A DNA stretch of 64,000 bases from Nocardiopsis metallicus (GTDB lineage: Bacteria > Actinomycetota > Actinomycetes > Streptosporangiales > Streptosporangiaceae). A program made the translations under genes and the position numbers. Where the stretch lies: the NCBI RefSeq assembly GCF_014201115.1, contig NZ_JACHDO010000001.1, positions 5,766,001 to 5,830,000 of the forward strand. The letters are read 5' to 3'. Shown here in pieces: positions 1 to 8,085 of this stretch. The notes under the pieces are model-generated. The model did not search any database. It had not been told where the DNA came from and was given only the letters and a program-made list of their open reading frames with translations. Within the stretch, counting starts at the first letter, position 1, and each line of letters opens with the position of its first letter.

Positions 1-331
1 TTTCCAAAACGTTCTCCGGGTGAGCTGGGATAACGGGACGGTTGACGGGGGGAGGGGCCTGCCCGAGTCTAACCGCGCGTATCACCCGGATCAGGGCGCA
101 ACAGGGCCGCCACACCCCCGGATTCGCTGTCGCTGGGGTCTCCGGTGGGGAACGGGTGTGCATGGGATCGCTCACGGGGGCGCGGGAGAGGCGCCTCTCG
201 TGAGAGCGTTAGGGCGTTCTCCGGCGGACAAGGGGCTACGGCGAGGTGAGGGTGATCGTTACCATGGCACTCGCACGGGCGAGCCGGACTCCACTCGTCC
301 GCACCGAAACACCGTCCGGGTTGGGGTGACG

Positions 332-832
332 ATGACAGTGCTCGATCATGGTGACGACGACTCGGGTGACTTCGCGGCCGTCGCGTACAGGGAAGAGGAG
401 TACTGGGATGTCGACCTGCTCCCCGTAGCGCTGACGCACGATCTCAAGGGGCTCATCCACGCCCTGCGCCAGCAGCCGAGCATCAGCGGATCCCTCGGGC
501 TGGTGTCGGTCGGCGACGACTTCTTCATCATCGTCCGGGTGTACGGCGGGGAGGTCTCCCTCTTCCTGTCCGATGTCACCGCTTCGGTCGACTGGCAGGT
601 CGCCCGGGACGTCCTGGACTACCTGGACATCGACCTCCCGGACGACGACGACCTCGACCAGGTCCTGCCCGCGGGCGACCTGTCCGTGGTCGCGGACCTG
701 GGCCTGGACGAGATGGAGCTGGGCGCTCTCGCCGGCGACCTCGACCTGTACCCGGACGAGGTGCTCGCCAGCGTGTCCGAGCGGTTGGGATTCGCCCAGT
801 CCTTCCAGCGTGTCCTGGACGGCATGGGGTAG
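332..832 (+). CDS. tRNA adenosine deaminase-associated protein (first copy)
   Basis: An acidic protein of about 166 residues lies upstream of tadA and resembles the actinobacterial TadA-associated family; its biochemical role is not known. It has a short strand-rich N-terminal half (EEEYWDVDLLP, VSVGDDFFIIVRVYGGEVSL) and a DLDYLDIDLPDDDD-like acidic stretch before a small C-terminal helical module (YPDEVLASVSERLGF). The open frame extends further upstream, but the upstream residues are Arg/Pro-rich and unlike the family, so I chose the ATG at 332. The next gene encodes a diverged copy with the same layout, and tadA follows that. I infer a tandem duplication within a tadA operon. Confidence 0.75.
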   Translation: MTVLDHGDDDSGDFAAVAYREEEYWDVDLLPVALTHDLKGLIHALRQQPSISGSLGLVSVGDDFFIIVRVYGGEVSLFLSDVTASVDWQVARDVLDYLDIDLPDDDDLDQVLPAGDLSVVADLGLDEMELGALAGDLDLYPDEVLASVSERLGFAQSFQRVLDGMG

Positions 833-874
833 GGATCGCCTGGAAAACGACCAGGAGAGACAGGAGGGCACGCG

Positions 875-1363
875 GTGTCGACCTTCGCAGCCGTCTTCGC
901 TCCGAACGGGAAGACGTGGCGGGGAAGTGAGGTCGATCTCGGTGACGTGGAGGTCATCGACGACATCACCGACCTCATGATGGACCTCGCCACGGACTGG
1001 GGCAGTGAGCTGGCCCTGCTCCTGATGGAGGCGGACGACGAGTGGTTCGCCGTCGTCCGGGTGGACGAGTCCGATCCGGATCCGAGGGTCTACCTCTCCG
1101 ACGGCCGGGTGGTGCACGACCATCCGCTGGCCGGGGTGCTCTCCGAAGCGGGCGGACTCGGTGCCCCGGTGCCCGCGGAGAGCGCGGGCGCGCGCCCCGA
1201 TCCCAGGCCGGACGGGGAAGGGGACCTGCTCACCGACCTCGGCGTGACCGAGGACGAGCTCTCCGACCTGTCCGTGGGCGGCGGTGTGCTGCCCAGCGAC
1301 GTGCTCGCCGTGGTCGCCGAGCGCGCCGGTTTCGCCGAGCTGCTCGACTCGATGAGGCTGTGA
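875..1363 (+). CDS. tRNA adenosine deaminase-associated protein (second copy)
   Basis: This is a second acidic protein of 162 residues with the same layout as its upstream neighbour: DEWFAVVRVDE in the first half, and a C-terminal module with PSDVLAVVAERAGFAELL, matching the first copy's YPDEVLASVSERLGF. The GTG at 875 has a clear purine-rich site (GGAGGG) just upstream. It ends 4 bases before the tadA GTG, so the genes are very likely translationally coupled. A function in tRNA editing rests only on genomic association with tadA, which is a recognised pattern in actinobacteria. Confidence 0.8.
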   Translation: MSTFAAVFAPNGKTWRGSEVDLGDVEVIDDITDLMMDLATDWGSELALLLMEADDEWFAVVRVDESDPDPRVYLSDGRVVHDHPLAGVLSEAGGLGAPVPAESAGARPDPRPDGEGDLLTDLGVTEDELSDLSVGGGVLPSDVLAVVAERAGFAELLDSMRL

Positions 1364-1367
1364 CCGG

Positions 1368-1877
1368 GTGAGCGACCGGGGGGACGGCCTGCCCGAACTC
1401 GATCGCGGCACGGTCGACGGAGCGATGCTCGACGCCCTGGCCGAGGCCGAGCTGGCCCTGGCCACCGACGACGTCCCGGTGGGTGCGGTGGTGCTCGGGC
1501 CCGACGGAGCGGTCCTGGGCCGCGGGCACAACACGCGCGAGGCGGACGGGGACCCGACCGGGCACGCCGAGGTGCTGGCGCTGCGCGCGGCGGCCGAGGC
1601 GCACGGCGGCTGGCGGCTGTCCGGATGCACCCTGGTGGTCACCCTGGAGCCCTGTGTGATGTGCGCGGGGGCCGCCGTGCTCTCCCGGGTGGGCCGCCTG
1701 GTCTACGGGGCGCGCGACGCCAAGGCGGGCGCGGCGGGTTCGGTGTGGGATCTGGTACGGGACCCCCGGCAGAACCACCGTCCGGAAGTAGTTCCGCCCG
1801 ACCTGATCAGCAAAGACATCGCCGAAAGGTGCTCGGAGCTGCTGATTCGATTTTTCGCACGGCGCCGAGTCCGGTAG
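1368..1877 (+). CDS. tadA: tRNA-specific adenosine deaminase TadA
   Basis: A cytidine/deoxycytidylate-deaminase fold enzyme of 169 residues, expected to convert A34 to inosine in the wobble position of tRNA-Arg(ACG). The zinc and catalytic motifs are intact: HAE at residues 66-68 (His ligand and catalytic Glu) and EPCVMCAGA with Cys96 and Cys99. The DVPVGAVV strand at about residue 35 is typical of the family. The GTG at 1368 couples it to the preceding gene; an in-frame ATG about 57 bases later (MLDALAEAELAL) would give an N-terminus nearer the usual TadA length and cannot be excluded. It is followed at once by tRNA-Ser(CGA). Confidence 0.93.
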   Translation: MSDRGDGLPELDRGTVDGAMLDALAEAELALATDDVPVGAVVLGPDGAVLGRGHNTREADGDPTGHAEVLALRAAAEAHGGWRLSGCTLVVTLEPCVMCAGAAVLSRVGRLVYGARDAKAGAAGSVWDLVRDPRQNHRPEVVPPDLISKDIAERCSELLIRFFARRRVR

Positions 1878-1887
1878 AGTACGTCTC

Positions 1888-1975
1888 GGTGGATTCGCCT
1901 AGTGGCCGATGGCGCCCGCCTCGAAAGCGGGTAAGGGGCAACCCTTCGAGGGTTCAAATCCCTCATCCACCGCCA
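1888..1975 (+). tRNA. tRNA-Ser (CGA)
   Basis: The acceptor stem GGTGGAT pairs with ATCCACC, followed by discriminator G and an encoded CCA. The anticodon arm is CCCGC-CTCGAAA-GCGGG, giving anticodon CGA (codon UCG). A long variable arm follows, as expected for a class II serine tRNA, and the T-loop has GGTTCAAATCC. It sits between tadA and a GC-rich terminator. Confidence 0.97.
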
Positions 1976-1978
1976 CCA

Positions 1979-2011
1979 GCCGCCCCCGGCACAGCCGGGG
2001 GCGGTTTCTTG
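1979..2011 (+). terminator. Rho-independent terminator after tRNA-Ser(CGA)
   Basis: A GC stem (GCCGCCCCCGGC with its complement GCCGGGGGCGG) closes a tiny loop and is followed by TTTCTT. It lies directly after the tRNA CCA and also separates it from the convergent padR gene. Confidence 0.85.
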
Positions 2012-2016
2012 TGCGT

Positions 2017-2580
2017 TCAGCCGACCTGCGAAGCGGGCGTGTGCTCGGGGCCGGCCAGGCCGTCGATGGCCTTGTCCAGCCAGTTCACCCAGAACAGTTC
2101 CAGGTCGATACCGCCCTGGAGCACCAGCCCCTGGACCCGGTCGCGCTCGGTCCCGTGGCCGCGGGCGGCGTCGCGCCGCTGGAACTCCCGGTACTCCGCC
2201 AGCCGGGCGGCGTGCAGCGCACGGTGGCGGCGCAGCTCCTCGACCAGGCCCTCGCCCACTCCCACGACCCCCGTCGCGCGCAGGCGCAGCATCAGGGGGT
2301 CGCGCAGGGCGCGCGGCTCCTCCCGCTGCCCGACCCAGCGCTCCAGCTCCTCCCGGCCCGGGGCCAGCACCTCGTACTCCTTCTTCTGGCCCCGGGCGGG
2401 CGAGTCCGTGGGCAGCGCCCGGATGTGCCCGGCCTTCTCCAGCTTGCCCAGCTCGCGATAGATCTGCTGGTGGGTGGCGGACCAGAAGTACCCGATGGAG
2501 CGGTCGAAGCGTCGGGTGAGTTCCAGTCCGGAGGAGGGCTTCTCCAGCAGGGCGGTCAGTATCGCGTGGGGCAGGGACAT
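2017..2580 (-). CDS. PadR family transcriptional regulator
   Basis: A 187-residue PadR-type winged-helix regulator. The N-terminal DNA-binding domain is visible as SLPHAILTALLEKPSSGLEL, the recognition region FWSATHQQIYRELGKLEKAG, and a wing. The C-terminal half is the helical dimerisation arm of the PadR subfamily with a long C-terminus. It is on the same strand as, and 62 bases downstream of, the FadH-type reductase gene, so the two probably share a promoter. The palindrome at 4709-4736 in front of that reductase gene is a candidate site for it. The effector is unknown; phenolic or lipid-like ligands are known in the family. Confidence 0.88.
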   Translation of the reverse strand: MSLPHAILTALLEKPSSGLELTRRFDRSIGYFWSATHQQIYRELGKLEKAGHIRALPTDSPARGQKKEYEVLAPGREELERWVGQREEPRALRDPLMLRLRATGVVGVGEGLVEELRRHRALHAARLAEYREFQRRDAARGHGTERDRVQGLVLQGGIDLELFWVNWLDKAIDGLAGPEHTPASQVG

Positions 2581-2642
2581 GAGCGCATTCTAGGTAGGGC
2601 CGGGTGGGTGGGCGGACCGGTCGGCCCACCCACCCGGAGGGC

Positions 2643-4658
2643 TTACAGGGCGGCGGCCAGTTCGGTGCCCTGCTTGATGGCGCGCTTGGCGTCCAGCTCG
2701 GCGGCGACGTCGGCGCCGCCGATCAGGTGCACGGTGCGCCCGGCGGCGGTGAGCTCCTCGGCCAGGTCCCGGCGCGGGTCCTGGCCGGCGCACACCACCA
2801 CGGTGTCGACGTCGAGCACCCGCTCCTCGCCGTCCACGGTCAGGTGCAGGCCCTCGTCGTCGATCCGGCGGTACTCGGCGCCCGCGACCATCTCCACGCC
2901 GCGGTGGCGCAGCTCCAGGCGGTGGATCCACCCGGTGGTCTTGCCCAGGCCCTTGCCGACCTTGCTGGTCTTGCGCTGGAGCAGATGGACCTGACGGGGC
3001 GGGGCGGGCCGCTCGGGGGTGCCCAGGCCGCCGCGCTCCCTGTAGTCGGTGTCCACGCCCCAGAGGCGGAAGAAGGTGTCCGGGTCCTGGCTGGCGCCGT
3101 CCCCGCCGTCGGTGAGGAACTCGGCGACGTCGAAGCCGATGCCGCCCGCGCCGATGATCGCGACCTTCTCGCCGACCTCGGCGCCGCCGCGCAGCACGTC
3201 CACGTAGCTGACCACGCTGGCGTGGTCCACGCCCGGGATCGGCGGGGTACGTGGGGTGACGCCGGTGGCGAGGACGACCTCGTCGTAGCCGTCGAGGTCA
3301 CCGGCGGTGACGGTGGTGTTCAGCCGCAGGTCCACGCCGTGCTTGTCGAGCTGGACGCGGAAGTAGCGGAGGGTCTCGTTGAACTCCTCCTTGCCGGGTA
3401 CGCGGCGGGCCATGTTGAGCTGGCCGCCGATCTCGGCCGCGGAGTCGAAGAGGGTGACGCTGTGGCCGACCTCGGCGGCGGACACGGAGAAGGCGAGCCC
3501 GGCGGGGCCCGCGCCGACCACGGCCACGTTCTTACGGGTCCGGGTGGGGGACAGCACCAGCTCGGTCTCGTGGCAGGCGCGCGGGTTGACCAGGCAGGAG
3601 GTGATCTTGAGGCTGAACGTGTGGTCCAGGCAGGCCTGGTTGCAGCCGATGCAGGTGTTGATCTCCTCCGCCTTGCCGGCCTCGGCCTTGGCGACGAAGG
3701 CGGCGTCGGCGAGCATCGGGCGGGCGAGGGAGACCATGTCGGCGCGGCCCTCGGCGATGATCCGCTCGGCGATCTCGGGGGTGTTGATGCGGTTGACCGC
3801 CACCAGCGGGACCGTCAGCTCCTTCTTGAGGCGCTGGGTGATCCAGGTGTAGGCACCGCGCGGCACGGAGGTCGCGATGGTGGGGACGCGGGCCTCGTGC
3901 CAGCCGATGCCGGTGTTGATGATGTCGGCGCCCGCGGCCTCGACGCGCTTGCCGAGCTCGACGACCTCGTCGTAGGTGGAGCCGTCGGGCACGAGGTCGA
4001 GCATGGACAGGCGGTAGATGAGGATGAAGTCGGTTCCCACGCGCTCGCGGACGCGGCGGACGATCTCCAGGGGGAGGCGGACGCGGTTGTCGAAGGAACC
4101 GCCCCAGCGGTCCTCGCGCTTGTTGGTGGCGGGCGCGATGAACTGGTTGATGAGGTAGCCCTCGGAGCCCATGACCTCGACGCCGTCGTACCCGGCGCGC
4201 TGGGCGAGCTCGGCGCAGCGGACGAAGTCCCCGATGGTGCGCTCGATCTCCTCATCGGTGAGGGCGTGCGGCACGAAGGGGCTGATCGGCGCCTGGAGGG
4301 CGCTGGCGGAGACGGAGTCCTCACCGAAGGCGTAGCGGCCGGTGTGCAGGATCTGCATGGCGATCCTGCCGCCGTCGCGGTGCACGGCCTCGGTGATCAC
4401 CCGGTGCTCGGCGACCTCTTCGTCGTTGGTGAGCTTGGCGCTGCCGGTGAAGGTGGCGCCCTCGGGGTTGGGGGCGATCCCGCCGGTGACGATGAGGCCG
4501 ACCCCGCCGCGGGCGCGTTCGGCGTAGAAGGCGGCCATCCTCTCGAAACCGCCGGGGGCCTCCTCCAGGCCGACGTGCATGGAGCCCATGATCACGCGGT
4601 TCCTGAGGGTGGTGAAGCCCAGGTCCAGGGGTTCCAGAAGGTGGGGGTACTCGCTCAT
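2643..4658 (-). CDS. fadH: 2,4-dienoyl-CoA reductase-type FMN/FAD/4Fe-4S enzyme
   Basis: A 671-residue two-part enzyme of the FadH / trimethylamine-dehydrogenase class. Residues 1-330 form an Old-Yellow-Enzyme TIM barrel that binds FMN (EPLDLGFTTLRNRVIMGSMH at the start, FDNRVRLPLEIVRRVRE later). A cysteine cluster CIGCNQACLDHTF then a further Cys binds the 4Fe-4S centre, and the C-terminal half carries two dinucleotide folds (VVGAGPAGLAFSVSAAEVG for FAD, AIIGAGGIGFDVAEFL for NADPH). The family reduces 2,4-dienoyl-CoA during degradation of unsaturated fatty acids; actinobacterial relatives may act on other enones, so the exact substrate is inferred. PadR lies downstream and poxB is divergent. 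Confidence 0.88.
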   Translation of the reverse strand: MSEYPHLLEPLDLGFTTLRNRVIMGSMHVGLEEAPGGFERMAAFYAERARGGVGLIVTGGIAPNPEGATFTGSAKLTNDEEVAEHRVITEAVHRDGGRIAMQILHTGRYAFGEDSVSASALQAPISPFVPHALTDEEIERTIGDFVRCAELAQRAGYDGVEVMGSEGYLINQFIAPATNKREDRWGGSFDNRVRLPLEIVRRVRERVGTDFILIYRLSMLDLVPDGSTYDEVVELGKRVEAAGADIINTGIGWHEARVPTIATSVPRGAYTWITQRLKKELTVPLVAVNRINTPEIAERIIAEGRADMVSLARPMLADAAFVAKAEAGKAEEINTCIGCNQACLDHTFSLKITSCLVNPRACHETELVLSPTRTRKNVAVVGAGPAGLAFSVSAAEVGHSVTLFDSAAEIGGQLNMARRVPGKEEFNETLRYFRVQLDKHGVDLRLNTTVTAGDLDGYDEVVLATGVTPRTPPIPGVDHASVVSYVDVLRGGAEVGEKVAIIGAGGIGFDVAEFLTDGGDGASQDPDTFFRLWGVDTDYRERGGLGTPERPAPPRQVHLLQRKTSKVGKGLGKTTGWIHRLELRHRGVEMVAGAEYRRIDDEGLHLTVDGEERVLDVDTVVVCAGQDPRRDLAEELTAAGRTVHLIGGADVAAELDAKRAIKQGTELAAAL

Positions 4659-4708
4659 GAAGTCTCCTCGCGCGGGGTGCCTCTGGGCCGGTGTCCTGCC
4701 GACCCATC

Positions 4709-4736
4709 TTCATTATGCAACAAGTTGCACAATGAA
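4709..4736. promoter_or_regulatory. Palindromic operator between fadH-like gene and poxB
   Basis: An AT-rich dyad sits in the divergent intergenic region: left arm TTCATTATGCAAC and right arm GTTGCACAATGAA, matching at 12 of 13 positions around a central AA. It is 50 bases upstream of the reductase start and 150 bases upstream of poxB. PadR, MarR and TetR proteins all bind dyads of this kind; the neighbouring PadR is the obvious candidate. Confidence 0.6.
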
Positions 4737-4886
4737 TCGCGAGGGGGTCGTGAAGTACCGGTCGCTGTTCGGGCGCTCCCGACCGTCGCGGTGTGGCGGT
4801 GCGGGTGATCGGGGCCGGGCGCTCTTAGCGTGGACCGGGGGTGACAGGTCCGGCCCCCGGTCGCGCCTTGCCCGGGAGGGTCCGTC

Positions 4887-6626
4887 ATGAGCAGGAACAC
4901 CGTCGCCGAACAACTCGTACGCACGCTGCTCGCCGCGGGGGTCACCCGTATCTACGGGGTCGTGGGCGACAGCCTCAACCCGGTCGTGGACGCCGTCCAC
5001 GGCACCGACGGCATCGAGTGGGTGCACGTGCGCAACGAGGAGGCCGCCGCCTTCGCCGCCGCCGCGCAGGCCCAGATCGACGGGAAACTCGCCGTCTGCG
5101 CGGGATCCTGCGGACCGGGGAACACCCACCTCGTCCAGGGGCTCTACGACGCCCAGCGCAGCGGAGCCCCCGTGCTCGCACTGGCCTCGCACATCCCCTC
5201 GCACCAGATCGGGACCGGGTTCTTCCAGGAGACCCACCCCGAACGGCTCTTCGGCGACGTCACCGAGTTCCGCGAGCTGGTCGCCCACCCCGACCAGATG
5301 CCCCGGCTGGCCCGGATAGCGATCCAGCACGCCCTCGGCACCCCGGGGGCCGCCGTGCTCGTCCTGCCCGGGGACATCGCCGGACAGAAGGCCGCAGGCC
5401 CCGCCGACACCACCCCCGTCACCGCCGGGCAGGCCACCGCCTGGCCCGGTGAGGACGACGTCCGCGAGCTCGCCCGGCGGATCAACGAGGCGGACACGGT
5501 CGCCCTGTTCTGCGGCGCCGGGGTCCGCCATGCGCACCAGGAGGTCATGGCCCTGGCCGAGCGGGTCAACGCCCCGGTCGGGCACACCCTGCGCGGCAAG
5601 GAGTGGATCCAGTACGACAACCCGTTCGACGTGGGCATGATCGGCCTGCTCGGCTACGGCGCCTGTTACGAGGCGCTCAAGGAGGCCGACCTCACCGTCC
5701 TGCTCGGCTGCGACTTCCCCTACGACGACTTCCTGCCCAAGCGCAACGTCGTGCAGGTCGACCACGACCCGCGCCGCCTGGGCCGTCGCGTCCCCCTCCA
5801 GCTCGGCGTGCACGGCGACGTCGCCGCGACCCTGCGCGCCCTGCGCCCGTCGGTCCGCCGCAAGGACGACGACACCTTCCTCAAGGACGTGCTCCGCCGC
5901 CACGAACGCGCCCTGACCAGGGTCGTGGACGCCTACACGAAGAACATCGAACACCACACCCCGATCCACCCCGAGTACGTGGCGAGCATCCTCGACTCCC
6001 TGGCGCCCGACGACACCGTGTTCACCGTCGACACCGGCATGAACAACGTGTGGGCCGCCCGCTACCTCACCCCGAACGGCCGCCGCCGCGTGATCGGCTC
6101 CTTCACCCACGGCACCATGGCCAACGCCCTGCCGCACGCCATCGGGGCCGCCTACGCCGCCCCGGACCGCAAGGTCGTGTCCATGTCCGGCGACGGCGGC
6201 CTGAGCATGCTCCTGGGCGAGCTGATCACCGTCCAGCAGCACGGCCTGCCCATCACGACGGTGGTGTTCAACAACTCCTCGCTCGGCATGGTCCGGCTGG
6301 AGATGATGGTGGACGGCATGCCCGCCTTCGAGACCGACCACGCCCCGGTGGACTACTCCAAGGTCGCCGAGGCCGTGGGCATGCGGGCCATCCGGGTGGA
6401 GGACCCGCAGGACGTGCGGGAGGCGCTGCACCAGGCGCTGACCGCGAACGAGCCCGTGCTGGTGGACGTGGTCACCGACCCCAACGCGCTGTCGATGCCC
6501 TCCAAGGTCACCGCCGACCAGGTCACCGGCTTCGCCCTGTCCGCGGGCCGCACGGTGCTCAGGGGCGGGGTGGGCTCGATGATCGACCTGGCCCGCTCCA
6601 ACCTCCGCAACATCCCGAGGCCGTAG
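4887..6626 (+). CDS. poxB: Pyruvate dehydrogenase (quinone)/pyruvate oxidase, ThDP-dependent
   Basis: A 579-residue thiamine-diphosphate enzyme of the acetolactate-synthase/pyruvate-oxidase superfamily. The N-terminal pyrimidine-binding domain starts VAEQLVRTLLAAGVTRIYGV and carries the catalytic Glu in RNEEAAAFAA. The C-terminal pyrophosphate domain has GDGGLSML followed about 25 residues later by VVFNNSS, the GDG-NN motif that binds Mg-ThDP. Similarity to PoxB along the length (SHQIGTGFFQETHPERLF) favours oxidation of pyruvate to acetate with electrons passed to quinone at the membrane. Acetolactate synthase is less likely because no small subunit gene is adjacent. Confidence 0.86.
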   Translation: MSRNTVAEQLVRTLLAAGVTRIYGVVGDSLNPVVDAVHGTDGIEWVHVRNEEAAAFAAAAQAQIDGKLAVCAGSCGPGNTHLVQGLYDAQRSGAPVLALASHIPSHQIGTGFFQETHPERLFGDVTEFRELVAHPDQMPRLARIAIQHALGTPGAAVLVLPGDIAGQKAAGPADTTPVTAGQATAWPGEDDVRELARRINEADTVALFCGAGVRHAHQEVMALAERVNAPVGHTLRGKEWIQYDNPFDVGMIGLLGYGACYEALKEADLTVLLGCDFPYDDFLPKRNVVQVDHDPRRLGRRVPLQLGVHGDVAATLRALRPSVRRKDDDTFLKDVLRRHERALTRVVDAYTKNIEHHTPIHPEYVASILDSLAPDDTVFTVDTGMNNVWAARYLTPNGRRRVIGSFTHGTMANALPHAIGAAYAAPDRKVVSMSGDGGLSMLLGELITVQQHGLPITTVVFNNSSLGMVRLEMMVDGMPAFETDHAPVDYSKVAEAVGMRAIRVEDPQDVREALHQALTANEPVLVDVVTDPNALSMPSKVTADQVTGFALSAGRTVLRGGVGSMIDLARSNLRNIPRP

Positions 6627-6699
6627 AGGGCTGGCCCGCAGGCCGCCGTGCGACCAGGCCGACCCGTCCACGGATCCGGGGCGCCTCGCCGTTCGGGGG

Positions 6700-7332
6700 T
6701 CAGGGGCTGGTCCGGAACGCCTCCATGCCCGCCCCGGACAGGGAGTCCAGTGCAGTGGTGCGGCCGGTGAGGAACAGCAGCAGGGCCTGGATCGGGCCGC
6801 GTACCTCCGCGCCTGACCCCACCTGCCAGTCGGCGTCGGTGGCCGTCAGTCGGAGGCCGTCCAGCCGTCGCCGCGCGTGGAAGGGAAAACCGATCGACCA
6901 GACCTGCGTCGCGCCCGCGCAAGCGGCCTCGACAGGCATCACCCGTGTGATGCCGAGGGGGGCGGAGATGTCCTGGCCGTGGACAAGGACGTCGAAGAGG
7001 GTGTTGCGGTAGTTGGTGACCGCTGGCAGCCGTCGTGAGGCCGCCAGCGCACGCAGTTCATCCGCCAGTCGTGGGCCGAGCCGATCGGCGTTGCGTATCG
7101 CCGAGTCGCGGTTCAGCCGGTGGAAGCTGCCTCCGGCGCGCACGACGTCCAGGAGCATCCGGCCGGGGGAGGGTGGATCGGCCACCCCGGCCAGGTGCCC
7201 GGCCACGTCGCGGACCCGCCATCCCTCGCACAGCGAGGCGGTGTTCAGTTGGGACTCGTCCAGTTCGCCAAGGAGGTCGGCCAGTTCGAGCCGCTCCTTC
7301 TCGATGATGCGCCAGCACTCCTCGGGACCCAC
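6700..7332 (-). CDS. Maleylpyruvate isomerase family mycothiol-dependent enzyme
   Basis: A 210-residue protein of the DinB/MDMPI four-helix-bundle family used by actinobacteria for mycothiol-dependent reactions. The N-terminal bundle shows the expected metal-site pattern with LCEGWRVRDVAGHLAGV, and a later conserved histidine in FDVLVHGQDIS. The C-terminal part is the small domain with DWQVGSGAEVRGPIQALLLFLTGR spread over its end. The reaction is unknown; the family includes maleylpyruvate isomerases and uncharacterised mycothiol S-transferases. It stands alone between poxB and tRNA-Ser(GGA), with a gap of about 290 bases upstream in which I see no gene. Confidence 0.8.
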   Translation of the reverse strand: MGPEECWRIIEKERLELADLLGELDESQLNTASLCEGWRVRDVAGHLAGVADPPSPGRMLLDVVRAGGSFHRLNRDSAIRNADRLGPRLADELRALAASRRLPAVTNYRNTLFDVLVHGQDISAPLGITRVMPVEAACAGATQVWSIGFPFHARRRLDGLRLTATDADWQVGSGAEVRGPIQALLLFLTGRTTALDSLSGAGMEAFRTSP

Positions 7333-7623
7333 CGGGTACCTCCTCGTAGAACGGCAAGATTCCCGTACAAAGGACCATTCAGCTCACCCGGCGTCAATAG
7401 GATCACCGTGAATGAGCATGATCGCGACAGCGGTGGGCCCGACCGGGTGCTGTCCGGGGGCCGGGGAGAGGGCGGCGACGTGGGCTGGTGGCTTCGTCCG
7501 CCTGGCCGGAGGTACGACCCGGCGGCACTCCGGCACACCTCGGGGCCGTCCCGGATCCACCGCTGCGTCGCCGGGCGGTTCCACGATGGCCGACCGGGCC
7601 CGAAACCGAGACCAACAACGACG

Positions 7624-7656
7624 AAGGCCCCGACCGTGTTCCGGTCGGGGCCTTTC
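7624..7656 (-). terminator. Terminator downstream of tRNA-Ser(GGA)
   Basis: A strong stem of AAGGCCCCGACC with GGTCGGGGCCTT around a short loop lies just beyond the 3' end of the minus-strand tRNA. T-rich sequence is present on both sides, so it may act in both directions. Confidence 0.75.
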
Positions 7657-7674
7657 GCCTGCCCTGGTGGGCTG

Positions 7675-7762
7675 TGGCGGAGGATAGGGGATTCGAACCC
7701 CTGAGGGATTGCTCCCAACACGCTTTCCAAGCGTGCGCCCTAGGCCACTAGGCGAATCCTCC
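7675..7762 (-). tRNA. tRNA-Ser (GGA)
   Basis: Read on the minus strand, the acceptor GGAGGAT pairs with ATCCTCC, then discriminator G and an encoded CCA. The anticodon arm CACGC-TTGGAAA-GCGTG gives anticodon GGA. A long variable arm marks it as a class II serine tRNA. It is the second serine tRNA within 6 kb. Confidence 0.97.
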
Positions 7763-7866
7763 ACGGACAACTGTACAGGCTTCCCGGGAGTGGTTCGAAC
7801 GGGTGTGAACAGGGCTCGGGAGGGCGTCCGGCCCGGGTTGCGGGGGGCCGTGGTTCGGATACACTC

Positions 7867-7963
7867 GGGGCAGACCCCTCGTGCGGCGTCACCCTATGAA
7901 CCTCCCCAGGGCCGGAAGGCAGCAAGGATAAGTGGGCTCTGGCGGGTGCGCGGGGGGTCCTTT
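7867..7963 (+). ncRNA. ffs: Signal recognition particle RNA, small bacterial type (4.5S)
   Basis: The conserved apical domain is clear: CAGGGCCGGAAGGCAGCAAG with the GGAA tetraloop and the asymmetric internal loop that bind the Ffh M domain. The flanks ACCCCTCGTGCG and TGCGCGGGGGGTCC pair to close the hairpin, giving a roughly 95-nt small SRP RNA. A T-rich run (CCTTTCTTGTTT) follows at its 3' side and may end it. The order tRNA-Ser, SRP RNA, dnaX is common in actinobacteria. The exact ends are estimated. Confidence 0.92.
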
Positions 7964-8085
7964 CTTGTTTCTGGGGGTCTTTCGCCCCAGTGCCGCCCCC
8001 TTCCGGTTTCCCCGACCCTGCGCGAGTTGTCACTGCCAAGGGGTTGAATGGGACCGAGGCAGGGACACAGGGGAGTGATCACACC

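Noticed and set aside
2604..4808. A 734-codon plus-strand frame antisense to the FadH-type gene
   Set aside because: It is a GC-bias shadow: Gly/Val/Asp/His-rich without domains, while the opposite strand encodes a complete, motif-rich flavoenzyme.
4713..6671. A 652-codon minus-strand frame antisense to poxB
   Set aside because: Same shadow effect; no known motif, and poxB on the plus strand has intact ThDP signatures.
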